A DNA stretch of 64,000 nucleotides, from NCBI RefSeq assembly GCF_025628965.1, contig NZ_JAOTEN010000004.1, positions 62,001 to 126,000 on the forward strand. The letters run 5' to 3'. Numbering within the stretch: the first letter of the stretch is position 1; each line of letters starts with the position of its first letter. Positions 51,666 through 60,989 of the stretch are shown piece by piece. The notes beneath the pieces are model-generated. The model did no database searches and was not told the DNA's origin. It was given only the letters and a program-made list of their open reading frames with translations. The DNA is from Chryseobacterium gilvum (GTDB taxonomy: Bacteria; Bacteroidota; Bacteroidia; Flavobacteriales; Weeksellaceae). Both the position numbers and the translations under genes were made by a program.

Positions 51666-54485
51666 TTGAAAAACGTTAGCATTTGTTTTATTCTGTTTTG
51701 GGGCATTGTACAGGTTTCTGCACAAAGAGACAGTATTGCAGTGACCGCAAAGTTATCTCCCGACAAAAAAATACTTGATGTCACCCAGATTATCACGTAT
51801 TACAATCATTCCGGAAAAATGTTAGACAGCATCAAACTTCTGAATTGGGTTGCTGCTTATCAAAAAAGAGGAACTTCACTGGTTTACCGAAAACTGGAAG
51901 ACCGCAACAACAGTATGCATTTTGCAAAACCTGAAGAGCTGGGTAAAGTTCTTTCTCTAAGCATTAAAAATTCAGAAAATCAGGCATTTGTTATTCGTCA
52001 AATTTCTGAAGAAAATTTATTTTTAGCGTTAGAAAATCCACTTGAAGACGGTAAAAGCACACAATTACAATTGCAGTATCAATTGCAGCTGCCTGATAAA
52101 AAATTTACCGGCTACGGAACATCAGATCAAACCATTGCATTAAAATATTTATTTATTGTTCCGGATCATTTTGATCCCGAGAATAATACTAAGCGCAGTT
52201 ATCACGATATTGAAGAATCGGTAAACTTTAATACATATTGGACATTTAATTTTGATCTCCCCGAAAATCAATTTATTGAAAGTAATCTTCCTGAGAGACA
52301 AAACCATCTTTTTGAAGGGTATTCAAATACGGATCCTGAATTTGTCATTGCCCAACGTCAGTTTCCTGTTATAAAAATAAACACCGAGGATATCCGGACC
52401 GAAATACAGTTTGGATACGAAATCAGTCCGCAGGAAATACAGAATTTAGAATTTTTCCTTCCTCTGCATCTGAAATTTATTAAAGAAAAAGTAGGTGATA
52501 TTCCTGAAAGATTATTTATCTCGGAAAAGTTCAGAGCTAAAGAAGATTTTTTCGGAAATAACGATATCAGCTTCTGGAAATTCAGATTTAAGCTTTTCAC
52601 AGATGCAGAAAAAACAGATCTTGACTATTTCGGAATCATTACAAAAAAGATTCTTGATGAAAATATAATTACAGATAAGGAGGATAATCACTGGTTTAAG
52701 AACGGGTTAAAATCTTATCTTGAAATTCAGTATCTCAAAAAGTTTTACCGGGATACCAAACTTTTAGGAAATCTTCCTGAAAACAGGATCATCGGAATCA
52801 AACCTTTAAAGATTTTCAATGCTTCAAAAGTGAAATTAATTGACCGTTATGGTTTGGCATATCAATATATCATGTCTCAGAATCTTGACCAGAAAATTGA
52901 TGAGCCTTTTTCGGTTTTAAGTAATTTTAATGATATGGCAATTAGCAGCTTTGAGACGGGAAGCCTTTTCAATTTTTCTGCAGATAAAATGGGAGAAGAA
53001 AATTTTAATAAAATAGTAAAAGAATATATTTCAAAAAACAAAGACAGACAGACAGATCCTGAAGATTTTCTACAAAAGATTGCCCAAGAAGATCATTCCG
53101 CGTCTTACCTTACCGATTTCCTGAAGCAGAAAAACAGAGTTAATTTTAAATTAAAAAATGTAAAAGCGAAAGATGGTTCGCTACATATCAAAATAACAAA
53201 AAATACAGATAAGGCAATTCCTCTAAAACTGGAAACCCAGACTAAAGAAGGTGAGAAAACCTCGTATTGGTTTGAGACGGAAGAAAATGTGAAAGAAAAA
53301 ATAATTACACTGCCCGCTGAAGATATTTACAAGATAACCCTGAATAACAATTATATCTTTCCGGAGGCCAATTACGGTGATAATTTTCGGTATACAAAAG
53401 GTTTTTTTTCAAATGCCAAAAAAATTAAATTTAAGCTGATTAAAGATATCCCCAATCCTGAATTCAGTGAAGTGTATCTGAATCCGAGAATACGTTTCAG
53501 CAACACCTATGATAAATTTCTGATCGGGATGAATTTTAAAAATCAATCGCTGTTTGATCAGAAGTTCCTCTACTCGATTACTCCGTCTTTCAGCACCGGC
53601 ACAGGAAAATTTACGGGATCAGGAGCAGTTTCTTATTCTTTTTTACCCGCTGAAAGCATTATCCGGAGCCTTACTTTTGGAATTTCAGGTTCTTATTTTC
53701 ATTATGATTATGATCTTGCGTATAGAAAAGCGTCTCTGTATTCTAATATCAGTTTCAGAAAAAACCCAAGAAGCACAGTAAGCCGTGGAATTGCTGTTTC
53801 TTACAATTATTTTGAAAAAGATCTTAATGAAAAAATGATTGCTAACAGAGAATACGATAAATATAACCTCTGGAGTGTAGGATATGGCTACACAGACAAT
53901 CAGATGATTCATGAAAAAAGCTTCAGCATCAGTACTTTGGGAATGCAGGATTTTAATAAAATTACAGCGGAAGGTTTTTACCGGTGGGAATTTGCTCCAA
54001 GACAGAAGCTGAGTTTGAGAGTATTCGGAGGATATTTTGCCAGAAATGAAACCCGCAACAATACTTTCGATTACGGGATTTCTAAAGTTTCAGATTATTC
54101 CTTTTCCTATAATCTTCTCGGGCAGAGTGCAACAGGCGGAATTTTGTCGCAGCAGTTTATTTTGGCAGACGGTGGCTTTAAATCTTTTATTCCCGGAACT
54201 GCCAATCAATGGATTACCTCATTCAACGTAGATTCAAGCGTCTGGAAAATTTTTCATATTTATGCCGATGCAGGACTGTATAAAAATAAAAACAGCTCTA
54301 CTCAGTTTATCTGGGATAGCGGTGTGAAAGTACGAGTGATTCCCGATTTTCTTGAGATTTATCTTCCTGTGCAGTCGTCATTAGGTTTTGAACCCGGTTT
54401 TAAAGATTATGCAAAACGCATACGATATACGTTGGTTTTAAATTTAGGCACCATCATCAATGCCGCAAGAAGGGGTTGGTATTAA
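51666..54485 (+). CDS. M1-peptidase-like protein without catalytic motif, fused to an outer-membrane beta-barrel
   Basis: A 939-residue protein starting with TTG and a signal peptide (KNVSICFILFWGIVQVSAQ). Residues ~20-480 resemble the M1 aminopeptidase layout; HWFKNGLKSYLE (H342) matches the M1 region WLNEGFATYxE, but with Asn where the second zinc-ligand Glu should be, and no HExxH is present anywhere before it (only LDENIITDKED). The C-terminal ~330 residues are beta-strand rich with aromatic ends (outer-membrane barrel). It is probably a non-catalytic surface protein. No alternative ATG start exists nearby. Confidence 0.7.
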   Translation: MKNVSICFILFWGIVQVSAQRDSIAVTAKLSPDKKILDVTQIITYYNHSGKMLDSIKLLNWVAAYQKRGTSLVYRKLEDRNNSMHFAKPEELGKVLSLSIKNSENQAFVIRQISEENLFLALENPLEDGKSTQLQLQYQLQLPDKKFTGYGTSDQTIALKYLFIVPDHFDPENNTKRSYHDIEESVNFNTYWTFNFDLPENQFIESNLPERQNHLFEGYSNTDPEFVIAQRQFPVIKINTEDIRTEIQFGYEISPQEIQNLEFFLPLHLKFIKEKVGDIPERLFISEKFRAKEDFFGNNDISFWKFRFKLFTDAEKTDLDYFGIITKKILDENIITDKEDNHWFKNGLKSYLEIQYLKKFYRDTKLLGNLPENRIIGIKPLKIFNASKVKLIDRYGLAYQYIMSQNLDQKIDEPFSVLSNFNDMAISSFETGSLFNFSADKMGEENFNKIVKEYISKNKDRQTDPEDFLQKIAQEDHSASYLTDFLKQKNRVNFKLKNVKAKDGSLHIKITKNTDKAIPLKLETQTKEGEKTSYWFETEENVKEKIITLPAEDIYKITLNNNYIFPEANYGDNFRYTKGFFSNAKKIKFKLIKDIPNPEFSEVYLNPRIRFSNTYDKFLIGMNFKNQSLFDQKFLYSITPSFSTGTGKFTGSGAVSYSFLPAESIIRSLTFGISGSYFHYDYDLAYRKASLYSNISFRKNPRSTVSRGIAVSYNYFEKDLNEKMIANREYDKYNLWSVGYGYTDNQMIHEKSFSISTLGMQDFNKITAEGFYRWEFAPRQKLSLRVFGGYFARNETRNNTFDYGISKVSDYSFSYNLLGQSATGGILSQQFILADGGFKSFIPGTANQWITSFNVDSSVWKIFHIYADAGLYKNKNSSTQFIWDSGVKVRVIPDFLEIYLPVQSSLGFEPGFKDYAKRIRYTLVLNLGTIINAARRGWY

Positions 54486-54494
54486 ATAAGAAAA

Positions 54495-54514
54495 CAGCTG
54501 TCTATCGACAGCTG
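54495..54514. terminator. Hairpin between converging genes 54485 / 54543
   Basis: Perfect 8-bp stem cagctgtc / gacagctg with a 4-base loop; T-rich DNA follows some 20 bp later. Confidence 0.55.
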
Positions 54515-54542
54515 CTAGCAATTAATTAAGTTTTTACTCTAA

Positions 54543-55400
54543 TTAATCTTTTAAAATCTTTTGAGAAACCGGTTGATTGTTAACTGTTCCTGTAATGATA
54601 TAATTTCCTTTCGCCAGTTCGCTTACATTCAGTGTTCCATTGTTTTTCACGGAAGAAGTTTTCACCAGCTGACCTGATAAAGTATACACTTTGATATCTT
54701 TAACCTCTGCTCCAAAAATAATTTCATCATCTTTTACCATAGAATTTTTAATAAAAGTATACCGCGGAGTATTGCTGTACATATCATTTACTGCTAAAGT
54801 TCCAGCTTGAGGCGATGCAAGTGCAACTGTAAAATCTACACTGTTGTTGTTTGTATCACCCGTAATTCTCGAAATTGAATTAAGAATTGACGGTGAAGGT
54901 GCCGCTCCAGATCCTTCATATTGATTTGCCAAGCCATAGCCTACAAAATCTAACACATTGGAAGCGGTAGGTCCTGTCACCTGTGTTGTATTACTTGCCA
55001 ACGCAACTTTTCCTGAAGTTAATGCAATTCCCAGTCCTACTCCCACAACAGGACCTGATCCGTCAAAATTAAGGACTGTGTTAACAATTAGGTTGGGATT
55101 AACCAGATTAATAATACCACCGCCATCTGAACCTTCCTGAATCAAATAGGTTTGTCCGGGAGGAAGCGTAATATTCGGTAAAGTGTGGTATTGTGTAAAT
55201 GCACCGGTAGCGGAACCATACTGTATGGTTGCCCCGTTGAGAGAAGCTGTGGTAGAGCCAATATTTTTCAGCTCTATGAAATCATTCGTAAGCGTGGCTC
55301 CTAGAATTCCTCCGCCTGTATAAATTTCATTAATTACAATCTGAGCATTAAAAAATGCAGCTATCGGAACAAGCCCGATAAAAGTAAATACTTTTTTCAT
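54543..55400 (-). CDS. T9SS cargo protein with a lamin-tail-like domain (copy 2)
   Basis: A 285-residue secreted protein: signal peptide (MKKVFTFIGLVPIAAFFNA), a lamin-tail-like (LTD) domain at ~20-150 (INEIYTGGGILGATLTNDFIELKNIG, LPPGQTYLIQE), a linker, and a type A T9SS sorting domain at ~215-285 (EVKDIKVYTLSGQLVKTS, GNYIITGTVNNQPVSQKIL). It should cross the outer membrane through T9SS. It has a close paralogue 196 bp upstream, so this is a tandem pair. Confidence 0.85.
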   Translation of the reverse strand: MKKVFTFIGLVPIAAFFNAQIVINEIYTGGGILGATLTNDFIELKNIGSTTASLNGATIQYGSATGAFTQYHTLPNITLPPGQTYLIQEGSDGGGIINLVNPNLIVNTVLNFDGSGPVVGVGLGIALTSGKVALASNTTQVTGPTASNVLDFVGYGLANQYEGSGAAPSPSILNSISRITGDTNNNSVDFTVALASPQAGTLAVNDMYSNTPRYTFIKNSMVKDDEIIFGAEVKDIKVYTLSGQLVKTSSVKNNGTLNVSELAKGNYIITGTVNNQPVSQKILKD

Positions 55401-55512
55401 AATAATAATATTTGGTTGATTTGATAAAAAAACAACAAATACAATACCATATATTCATAAATACCACATTATAGTTAAATTATATTAAAAATTAAATATC
55501 TATACAAAAAGC

Positions 55513-55548
55513 AAATATTACATAAAAAACGTAAATATTACATAAAAA
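55513..55548. repeat. 16-bp direct repeat before the 54543 gene
   Basis: aaatattacataaaaa occurs at 55513-55528 and 55533-55548 in the gap between the tandem T9SS cargo genes. Confidence 0.5.
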
Positions 55549-55580
55549 GAGGCCACTTCAATGAAGTGGCCTCTTTTTTA
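55544..55580 (-). terminator. Terminator after the 55597 gene
   Basis: A 17-bp perfect stem (aaaaagaggccacttca and its complement) with a 1-base nominal loop and T-run on the minus strand. Confidence 0.9.
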
Positions 55581-55596
55581 ATTTGAATTTTTTAAA

Positions 55597-56454
55597 TTAG
55601 TCTTTCAAGATTTTTTGAGAAACCGGCTGATTGTTTACCATTCCTGTTACGATATAGTTTCCTTTCGGCAATTCAGCAACATTTAAAGATGCGTTTCCTT
55701 TTACAGCTGCAGACTTTACAATTTGACCAAACATATTATATACTTTCACCTCTTTCACATCAGATCCGAAGATAATTTCCTCATTCTTCACGAAAGTATT
55801 TTTGATAAAGCTTGATTTTGATTTGTTAAGATCTGAAACTGCTAATACAGTACCTGTAGCTTGAGGAGTTGGAGCTCCGGCCGCAAAGTCATTAACATTG
55901 CTATTGGTATCACCGCTTATTCTAGCAGTAGAGTTTGTTGCCGATGGAGCGGCAGCGGGAGCAGTCCCTTCATACTGGCTTGCTGTAGTACCGTAACCTA
56001 CAAAATCAAGTACATTTGTACTTGTAGCAGCAGTTACCTGAGTAGCATTACTTGCTAAAACAACTTTTCCTGCAGCTGCAGCCATGGCTAATCCAACATT
56101 TGTATTCGTAGTTCCATCAAAATTAGTAATTGTTGTCGCTATAAAATTTGGTGTTGGCAAAGCAGCTGTCCCTCCAGTTCCGGCAGCTTCCTGAATCAGA
56201 TAAGTCTGTCCCGGAGTCAAAGTAATTGTTGGTAATGTATGATATTGATTAAAAGTACCCGCAGCAGATGCATATTGAATGGTAGCATTCGTCAAGGTAA
56301 CTGAAGAAGAACCTATATTCTTCAACTCAATAAAATCATTAATTAAAGTAGCACCACTATTACCACCTCCACCATACACTTCATTGATTACTATTTGTGC
56401 GTTCGAAAATGCTGAAATAGCAACCATTCCTAAAATTGTAAAGATTTTTTTCAT
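55597..56454 (-). CDS. T9SS cargo protein with a lamin-tail-like domain (copy 1)
   Basis: A 285-residue paralogue of 54543..55400 with the same order: signal peptide (MKKIFTILGMVAISAFSNA), LTD domain (IVINEVYGGGGNSGATLIND, TPGQTYLIQEAAG), and T9SS type A sorting domain at the end (EVKVYNMFGQIVKSAAVK, GNYIVTGMVNNQPVSQKILKD). The C-terminal signals of both copies are nearly identical, while the middle differs. It has its own promoter and terminator, so the two copies are not one operon. Confidence 0.87.
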   Translation of the reverse strand: MKKIFTILGMVAISAFSNAQIVINEVYGGGGNSGATLINDFIELKNIGSSSVTLTNATIQYASAAGTFNQYHTLPTITLTPGQTYLIQEAAGTGGTAALPTPNFIATTITNFDGTTNTNVGLAMAAAAGKVVLASNATQVTAATSTNVLDFVGYGTTASQYEGTAPAAAPSATNSTARISGDTNSNVNDFAAGAPTPQATGTVLAVSDLNKSKSSFIKNTFVKNEEIIFGSDVKEVKVYNMFGQIVKSAAVKGNASLNVAELPKGNYIVTGMVNNQPVSQKILKD

Positions 56455-56495
56455 AATATCTAATTTTAAATTTTAATTATTAATAATTTACACCG

Positions 56496-56503
56496 CAAAA
56501 TTA
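56496..56503 (-). promoter_or_regulatory. -7 element for the 55597 gene
   Basis: Reads TAATTTTG on the minus strand, 41 bp before the ATG at 56454. Confidence 0.5.
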
Positions 56504-56602
56504 CTGCTATTTTTTTTATTTAAACAATAATCAGGTTAATTTTCTGTTAATAATGCTAAAGTCGCTACTGTTCACATTTTTTAGTTATTTTTACCACTTA
56601 TT

Positions 56603-59600
56603 TTGGAAAACTTGCGGAATTCTGTTCTGATTTTCTTATTTCTTTTCATAGGCTTATTTACCAGTAAGGCTCAGATTTTCTCTTGGAAAAATCCAAATAT
56701 TCCACAAGACTCTATAAAGAAAGACAGCATTCTCGCCGCAAGGCTTGAGCAGGATATTTTTGCGAAAGACACGATGGATTTTGTAAAGACCAGCAACAGA
56801 ATTATTGTAGACGAAGCTGTTCTTGCCAGAAATGATAAAAAAAGATTTTTAGGCGAACTGAATTCTAAAGGTTCTATTATCCGTGGGATTACCTTTGGGA
56901 ATAATCAGGGACAGTCGGTACAAAGTTCGATGGATCTGCAGATTTCTGGCAGATTATCAAAAGATGTTACCATTTTGGCAAGCATCTCAGATCATAACCT
57001 CCCGATTCAGGCAGATGGATATACCCAGACTTTAGAAGAGTTTGATAAAATCTATATGCAGCTTAATATAAAGGATAAATCTATTCTCAGAGCCGGACAT
57101 CTGGATCTCGTTGATAACAAAAATTATTTTGCCAAATACCAAAGACGAAGTATGGGGCTTCAGTTTCAAACCGAATTCGGAACTGAAAACAAAACTTTTG
57201 TCGATGTATCAATGGGCGTTGCCCGAAGTGAATTTCACAGAATCCGTTTTCAGGGAGTGGAAGGAAATCAGGGACCGTATCGGCTTACGGGAAAAAACGG
57301 CGAACAGTTTATCACGCTGATTTCAGGTTCGGAGCAGGTTTTTATCGACGGTATTTTGATGAAACGCGGTGAAAATCAGGATTACATTATTAACTATAAT
57401 ACCGGAGAAGTCACTTTTACTAGCTTCAGGCCTATTTTTCAACAGAATTTTATTACAATATCATTTAATTATACCAACAGAAATTACTCCAGATATTTAT
57501 TTACCGGAAGACTGGAACATCAGCGCGAAAAATTCATAGTTGGTTTGAACTGGTTTATGGAAAATGACAACAAGAACGCTCCTTTGGCTCTGAATTTATC
57601 CAAAGAAGACGAGCAGATTCTTGCCAGTGCCGGAAATGACCCCAATCTCATGTATGCACCTTCGGGAGTAGTGTCGGAGTTTGATGTGAATAAAATCCTG
57701 TACAGCCTTGTTCAGGACAGCAATGGAAATCATTATCAGTTTTCTACCGATGTAACCCAGACTTTATATCAGGTTTCTTTTACTTATTTTGGAGCCGGTT
57801 TGGGAGATTACAAACTTACCCAGACTACTAATAACGGAAGGGTTTTCGAATATGTAGGGCCAAACTCAGGAGACTACAGAGCAGTGAGAAAACTGCCCTC
57901 TCCACAAAAATCCCAGGTATATACCTTAAATTCTGAGTACCTTTTAAAGGATGGAAAAATAGGTGCCGATATTTCTCTGAGCAACTATGATCTCAATCTA
58001 TTTTCTTCAAAAGATTCTGATCAGAACATAGGATATGCCGCAAGAATTTTCGGAAATAAAACCTTCACCAAAAACAATTGGAGAGGTACGCCGAGCTTTG
58101 AATATCAATATATCGACAGTCAGTTTCATATTCTGGACCGCATCAATGATGTAGAATTCTCCAGAGACTTTAACCTCGCGCAGGAATTTAATGGTAGAAC
58201 CCAAAACAGATTCATTTTCAGCTTTTTAAATAAATGGAAAAACAATTCTGTTATCAATTACCGTCTTAACTATCTTGATGAGCAGGATTCTTATAAAGGG
58301 CTAAAAAATGATCTTGATTTCGGCTGGATAAAAGGTAATTTTTTCACCAAAGGAAGCATATCCTATCTTAATACCACTGCCACTTTACAGGATACAAAAT
58401 TCATAAGAGGCGGTGCATCAAGTGAATATACCGGCAAAAAAGGAAGCTGGACACTGGGTGGAAGCATGGAACATAATGAGAAGAAATACAATGACACCCA
58501 ATTGATGGATGTTACCAGTTTCAGCTGGAAAGAACTGTTTGTACAAAGAAAAATAGGAGACAGTACGAGAACAAAGCTGTTGTCTAAAATTTATATGAGA
58601 GACAATGATTCCGTGCGTGACAACAGGCTCCAGAATATGAACAGGATTTTGGGCTTCATGGCAGAAAGCCAGATCATTAAAACCGAAAAAACTACCTTAA
58701 ACGCATTGCTTCATTACCGCAAATTCTTTTACAGAAACGAAGATGCAGATGTGAATCAGAATAAAGATTTTGTGGTTGGGAATATTTTGTACAACCAGCA
58801 GCTTTTCAAAAACGGAATGCGGCTGCAGGCTTTCTATGAGTTAGGAAACGGGCAGGAAGCGCAGCGGGAATTTCAATATATCAAAGTAACTGACGGACAG
58901 GGAATTTACAAATGGACCGATTATAACGGCGACGGCGTTCAGCAGCTTGATGAATTTGAAATTGCAGAATATTCTGATCTTGCACAGTACATCAGAATTT
59001 ACACCAATTCTGTACGCTACATCCCTTCTAATAAAAACAAATTACAACTGGCGTTATTTGTGAATCCTTCTATTGTATTCAATTCTGAAAATAAATTTTT
59101 AAAACGCTGGAATTTTAATATTTCCCTCAACTCTCAGAATTCTTATTTTAAAAGAGACAAAGTTCTGGTATTTAATCCTTTCGAAAAAAGCGAAGATCAG
59201 ATTCTTAAAAACCAGAATATTTTAACCTCCGTACAGTTTAACCCTACTGAAATATCCGGCTGGAACGGAAACTACCGCTTTATAAAAAATGACAACCTCA
59301 TCAATGCCAATTTCAGCAATGAAGAAAGAAATCAGGTTTCGCATTTTGTAAACGTCGGGTATTGGTTTAATAAAGAATTCCGGGTAGACTGGGAAAATTC
59401 TGTGCACGAACTGGAAAATTCTTCCCAGCTTTTTGCCACAAGAGATTACAGGCTGCACAATTTTGAAACCAAGCCAAAAGCAACCTATAAATTCACAGAC
59501 GCGATCCAGGCAGAGTTTTCTTCCGCCTATCGTGAAAAACAGCGTGTAGACGGTGAAGAACTTTTAAAAGCATTCGATATTACCGGAACCATACAGTGGG

Positions 59601-59845
59601 AACGTAAAAAAACATCAATCAGAGGAAATTTTTCTTTTATTAATAATAATTTTACCGGAAACAATTTCAGCATCGTCGGCAACCAAATGCTTGATGGTTT
59701 AAAACCCGGTAAAAACCAGGTGTGGAGTGTATTTGTACAACAGGCAATCAACTCTTTCTTACAGTTAAATTTAAACTATGAAGGCAGAAATTCCGGCGAC
59801 AGAACGATTCACATCGGAAGCATGCAGGTAAAGGCGAGTTTTTAA
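56603..59845 (+). CDS. Large SprA-like outer membrane protein
   Basis: A 1080-residue protein, start TTG (no ATG is available in frame), signal peptide ending near FLFIGLFTSKA. It is a large beta-strand-rich protein. Segments NNQGQSVQSSMDLQISGRLS, QDYIINYNTGEVTFTSFRP and a Ca-loop-like DYNGDGVQQLDEFE recur in SprA-type T9SS translocon proteins and their relatives, from memory. It is less than half of SprA's length, so it is a relative, not SprA itself. It probably forms an outer-membrane barrel. Function unknown. Confidence 0.7.
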   Translation: MENLRNSVLIFLFLFIGLFTSKAQIFSWKNPNIPQDSIKKDSILAARLEQDIFAKDTMDFVKTSNRIIVDEAVLARNDKKRFLGELNSKGSIIRGITFGNNQGQSVQSSMDLQISGRLSKDVTILASISDHNLPIQADGYTQTLEEFDKIYMQLNIKDKSILRAGHLDLVDNKNYFAKYQRRSMGLQFQTEFGTENKTFVDVSMGVARSEFHRIRFQGVEGNQGPYRLTGKNGEQFITLISGSEQVFIDGILMKRGENQDYIINYNTGEVTFTSFRPIFQQNFITISFNYTNRNYSRYLFTGRLEHQREKFIVGLNWFMENDNKNAPLALNLSKEDEQILASAGNDPNLMYAPSGVVSEFDVNKILYSLVQDSNGNHYQFSTDVTQTLYQVSFTYFGAGLGDYKLTQTTNNGRVFEYVGPNSGDYRAVRKLPSPQKSQVYTLNSEYLLKDGKIGADISLSNYDLNLFSSKDSDQNIGYAARIFGNKTFTKNNWRGTPSFEYQYIDSQFHILDRINDVEFSRDFNLAQEFNGRTQNRFIFSFLNKWKNNSVINYRLNYLDEQDSYKGLKNDLDFGWIKGNFFTKGSISYLNTTATLQDTKFIRGGASSEYTGKKGSWTLGGSMEHNEKKYNDTQLMDVTSFSWKELFVQRKIGDSTRTKLLSKIYMRDNDSVRDNRLQNMNRILGFMAESQIIKTEKTTLNALLHYRKFFYRNEDADVNQNKDFVVGNILYNQQLFKNGMRLQAFYELGNGQEAQREFQYIKVTDGQGIYKWTDYNGDGVQQLDEFEIAEYSDLAQYIRIYTNSVRYIPSNKNKLQLALFVNPSIVFNSENKFLKRWNFNISLNSQNSYFKRDKVLVFNPFEKSEDQILKNQNILTSVQFNPTEISGWNGNYRFIKNDNLINANFSNEERNQVSHFVNVGYWFNKEFRVDWENSVHELENSSQLFATRDYRLHNFETKPKATYKFTDAIQAEFSSAYREKQRVDGEELLKAFDITGTIQWERKKTSIRGNFSFINNNFTGNNFSIVGNQMLDGLKPGKNQVWSVFVQQAINSFLQLNLNYEGRNSGDRTIHIGSMQVKASF

Positions 59846-59930
59846 CAATAATTTTAAAATTAGCTATTCGCTGTTTTTCAAGCATAATACCCATAGAAAT
59901 TTTCAAATTCATTAAAGTTCAGAATTTCAT

Positions 59931-59938
59931 TATCTTTG
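59931..59938 (+). promoter_or_regulatory. -7 element for dus
   Basis: TATCTTTG followed by exactly four bases and the ATG at 59943: predicted leaderless mRNA. Confidence 0.6.
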
Positions 59939-59942
59939 CACC

Positions 59943-60938
59943 ATGATAAAAATAGGCAATATACAACTGCCGGAATTTCCGCTTTTATTGGCACCTATGG
60001 AAGATGTAAGCGATCCTCCGTACAGAAGGCTGTGCAAAATGCACGGTGCAGATTTGATGTATTCAGAATTTATCTCTTCCGAAGGGCTGATTCGTGATGC
60101 AATGAAAAGCCGAAAAAAACTGGATATTTTTGATTATGAAAGACCAGTAGGAATACAGATTTTTGGAGGTGATGAAGAAGCCATGGCGATGTCTGCAAAA
60201 ATTGTGGAAACGGTAAACCCTGATTTGGTAGATATTAATTTTGGATGCCCCGTAAAAAAAGTAGTCTGTAAAGGAGCCGGAGCCGGAGTTTTAAAAGATG
60301 TTGACTTAATGGTGCGTTTGACAAAAGCTGTTGTGCGTTCTACGAGTCTTCCGGTTACCGTAAAAACACGTTTGGGATGGGACAGTCATTCAATTAATAT
60401 AGATGAAGTAGCAGAACGCCTTCAGGAAACGGGTATCAAAGCTTTGACCATACATGCAAGAACGCGCGGACAAATGTATAAAGGCGAAGCCGACTGGGAA
60501 CATATTTCAAGGATTAAGCAGAACCCAAATATTGAAATTCCTATTTTCGGAAACGGTGATATCGATTCTCCGGAAAAAGCATTAGCATACAAACAAAAAT
60601 ATGCCTGTGATGGAATTATGATTGGCCGTGCCGCGATTGGATACCCATGGATTTTTAACGAAATCAAACATTTTTTCGAAACCGGTGAACATCTTGATGC
60701 TCCTACGATATCAGACAGATTACTGGCTGTGCGCCAACATGCAGAGTGGAGTGCAGAATGGAAAGGAGAAAAACTGGGACTGATTGAGATGAGACAGCAT
60801 TACAGCAATTATTTCCGTGGTATCCCGCATTTTAAAGATTTCAGAAGAAAATTTTTAGAAGTCTATTCTTTGGTTGAGATGGATGAGGTGATTAAAGAAA
60901 CCGAGGCATTTTATGAAGAATATTCTGAGAAAGTATAA
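59943..60938 (+). CDS. tRNA-dihydrouridine synthase (DusB-like)
   Basis: A 331-residue FMN enzyme reducing uridines in the tRNA D-loop. N-terminal TIM barrel with LLAPMEDVSDPPYRRLC, INFGCPVKKVVCKGAGAGVL (catalytic Cys in CPVKK), VTVKTRLGWD, LTIHARTRGQMYKGEADWE, IPIFGNGDIDSPEKA and MIGRAAIGYPWIF; the C-terminal helical tRNA-binding domain follows. The pattern is DusB-like. Single gene between promoter and terminator. Confidence 0.93.
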   Translation: MIKIGNIQLPEFPLLLAPMEDVSDPPYRRLCKMHGADLMYSEFISSEGLIRDAMKSRKKLDIFDYERPVGIQIFGGDEEAMAMSAKIVETVNPDLVDINFGCPVKKVVCKGAGAGVLKDVDLMVRLTKAVVRSTSLPVTVKTRLGWDSHSINIDEVAERLQETGIKALTIHARTRGQMYKGEADWEHISRIKQNPNIEIPIFGNGDIDSPEKALAYKQKYACDGIMIGRAAIGYPWIFNEIKHFFETGEHLDAPTISDRLLAVRQHAEWSAEWKGEKLGLIEMRQHYSNYFRGIPHFKDFRRKFLEVYSLVEMDEVIKETEAFYEEYSEKV

Positions 60939-60952
60939 CCATTCTTTTAATA

Positions 60953-60988
60953 AAAAAAAGACTCATTCAAATTGAATGAGTCTTTTTT
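60953..60988. terminator. Bidirectional terminator dus / deoC
   Basis: Near-perfect stem aaaaaaagactcattcaa with its complement and T-run between converging genes. Confidence 0.92.
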
Positions 60989-60989
60989 A

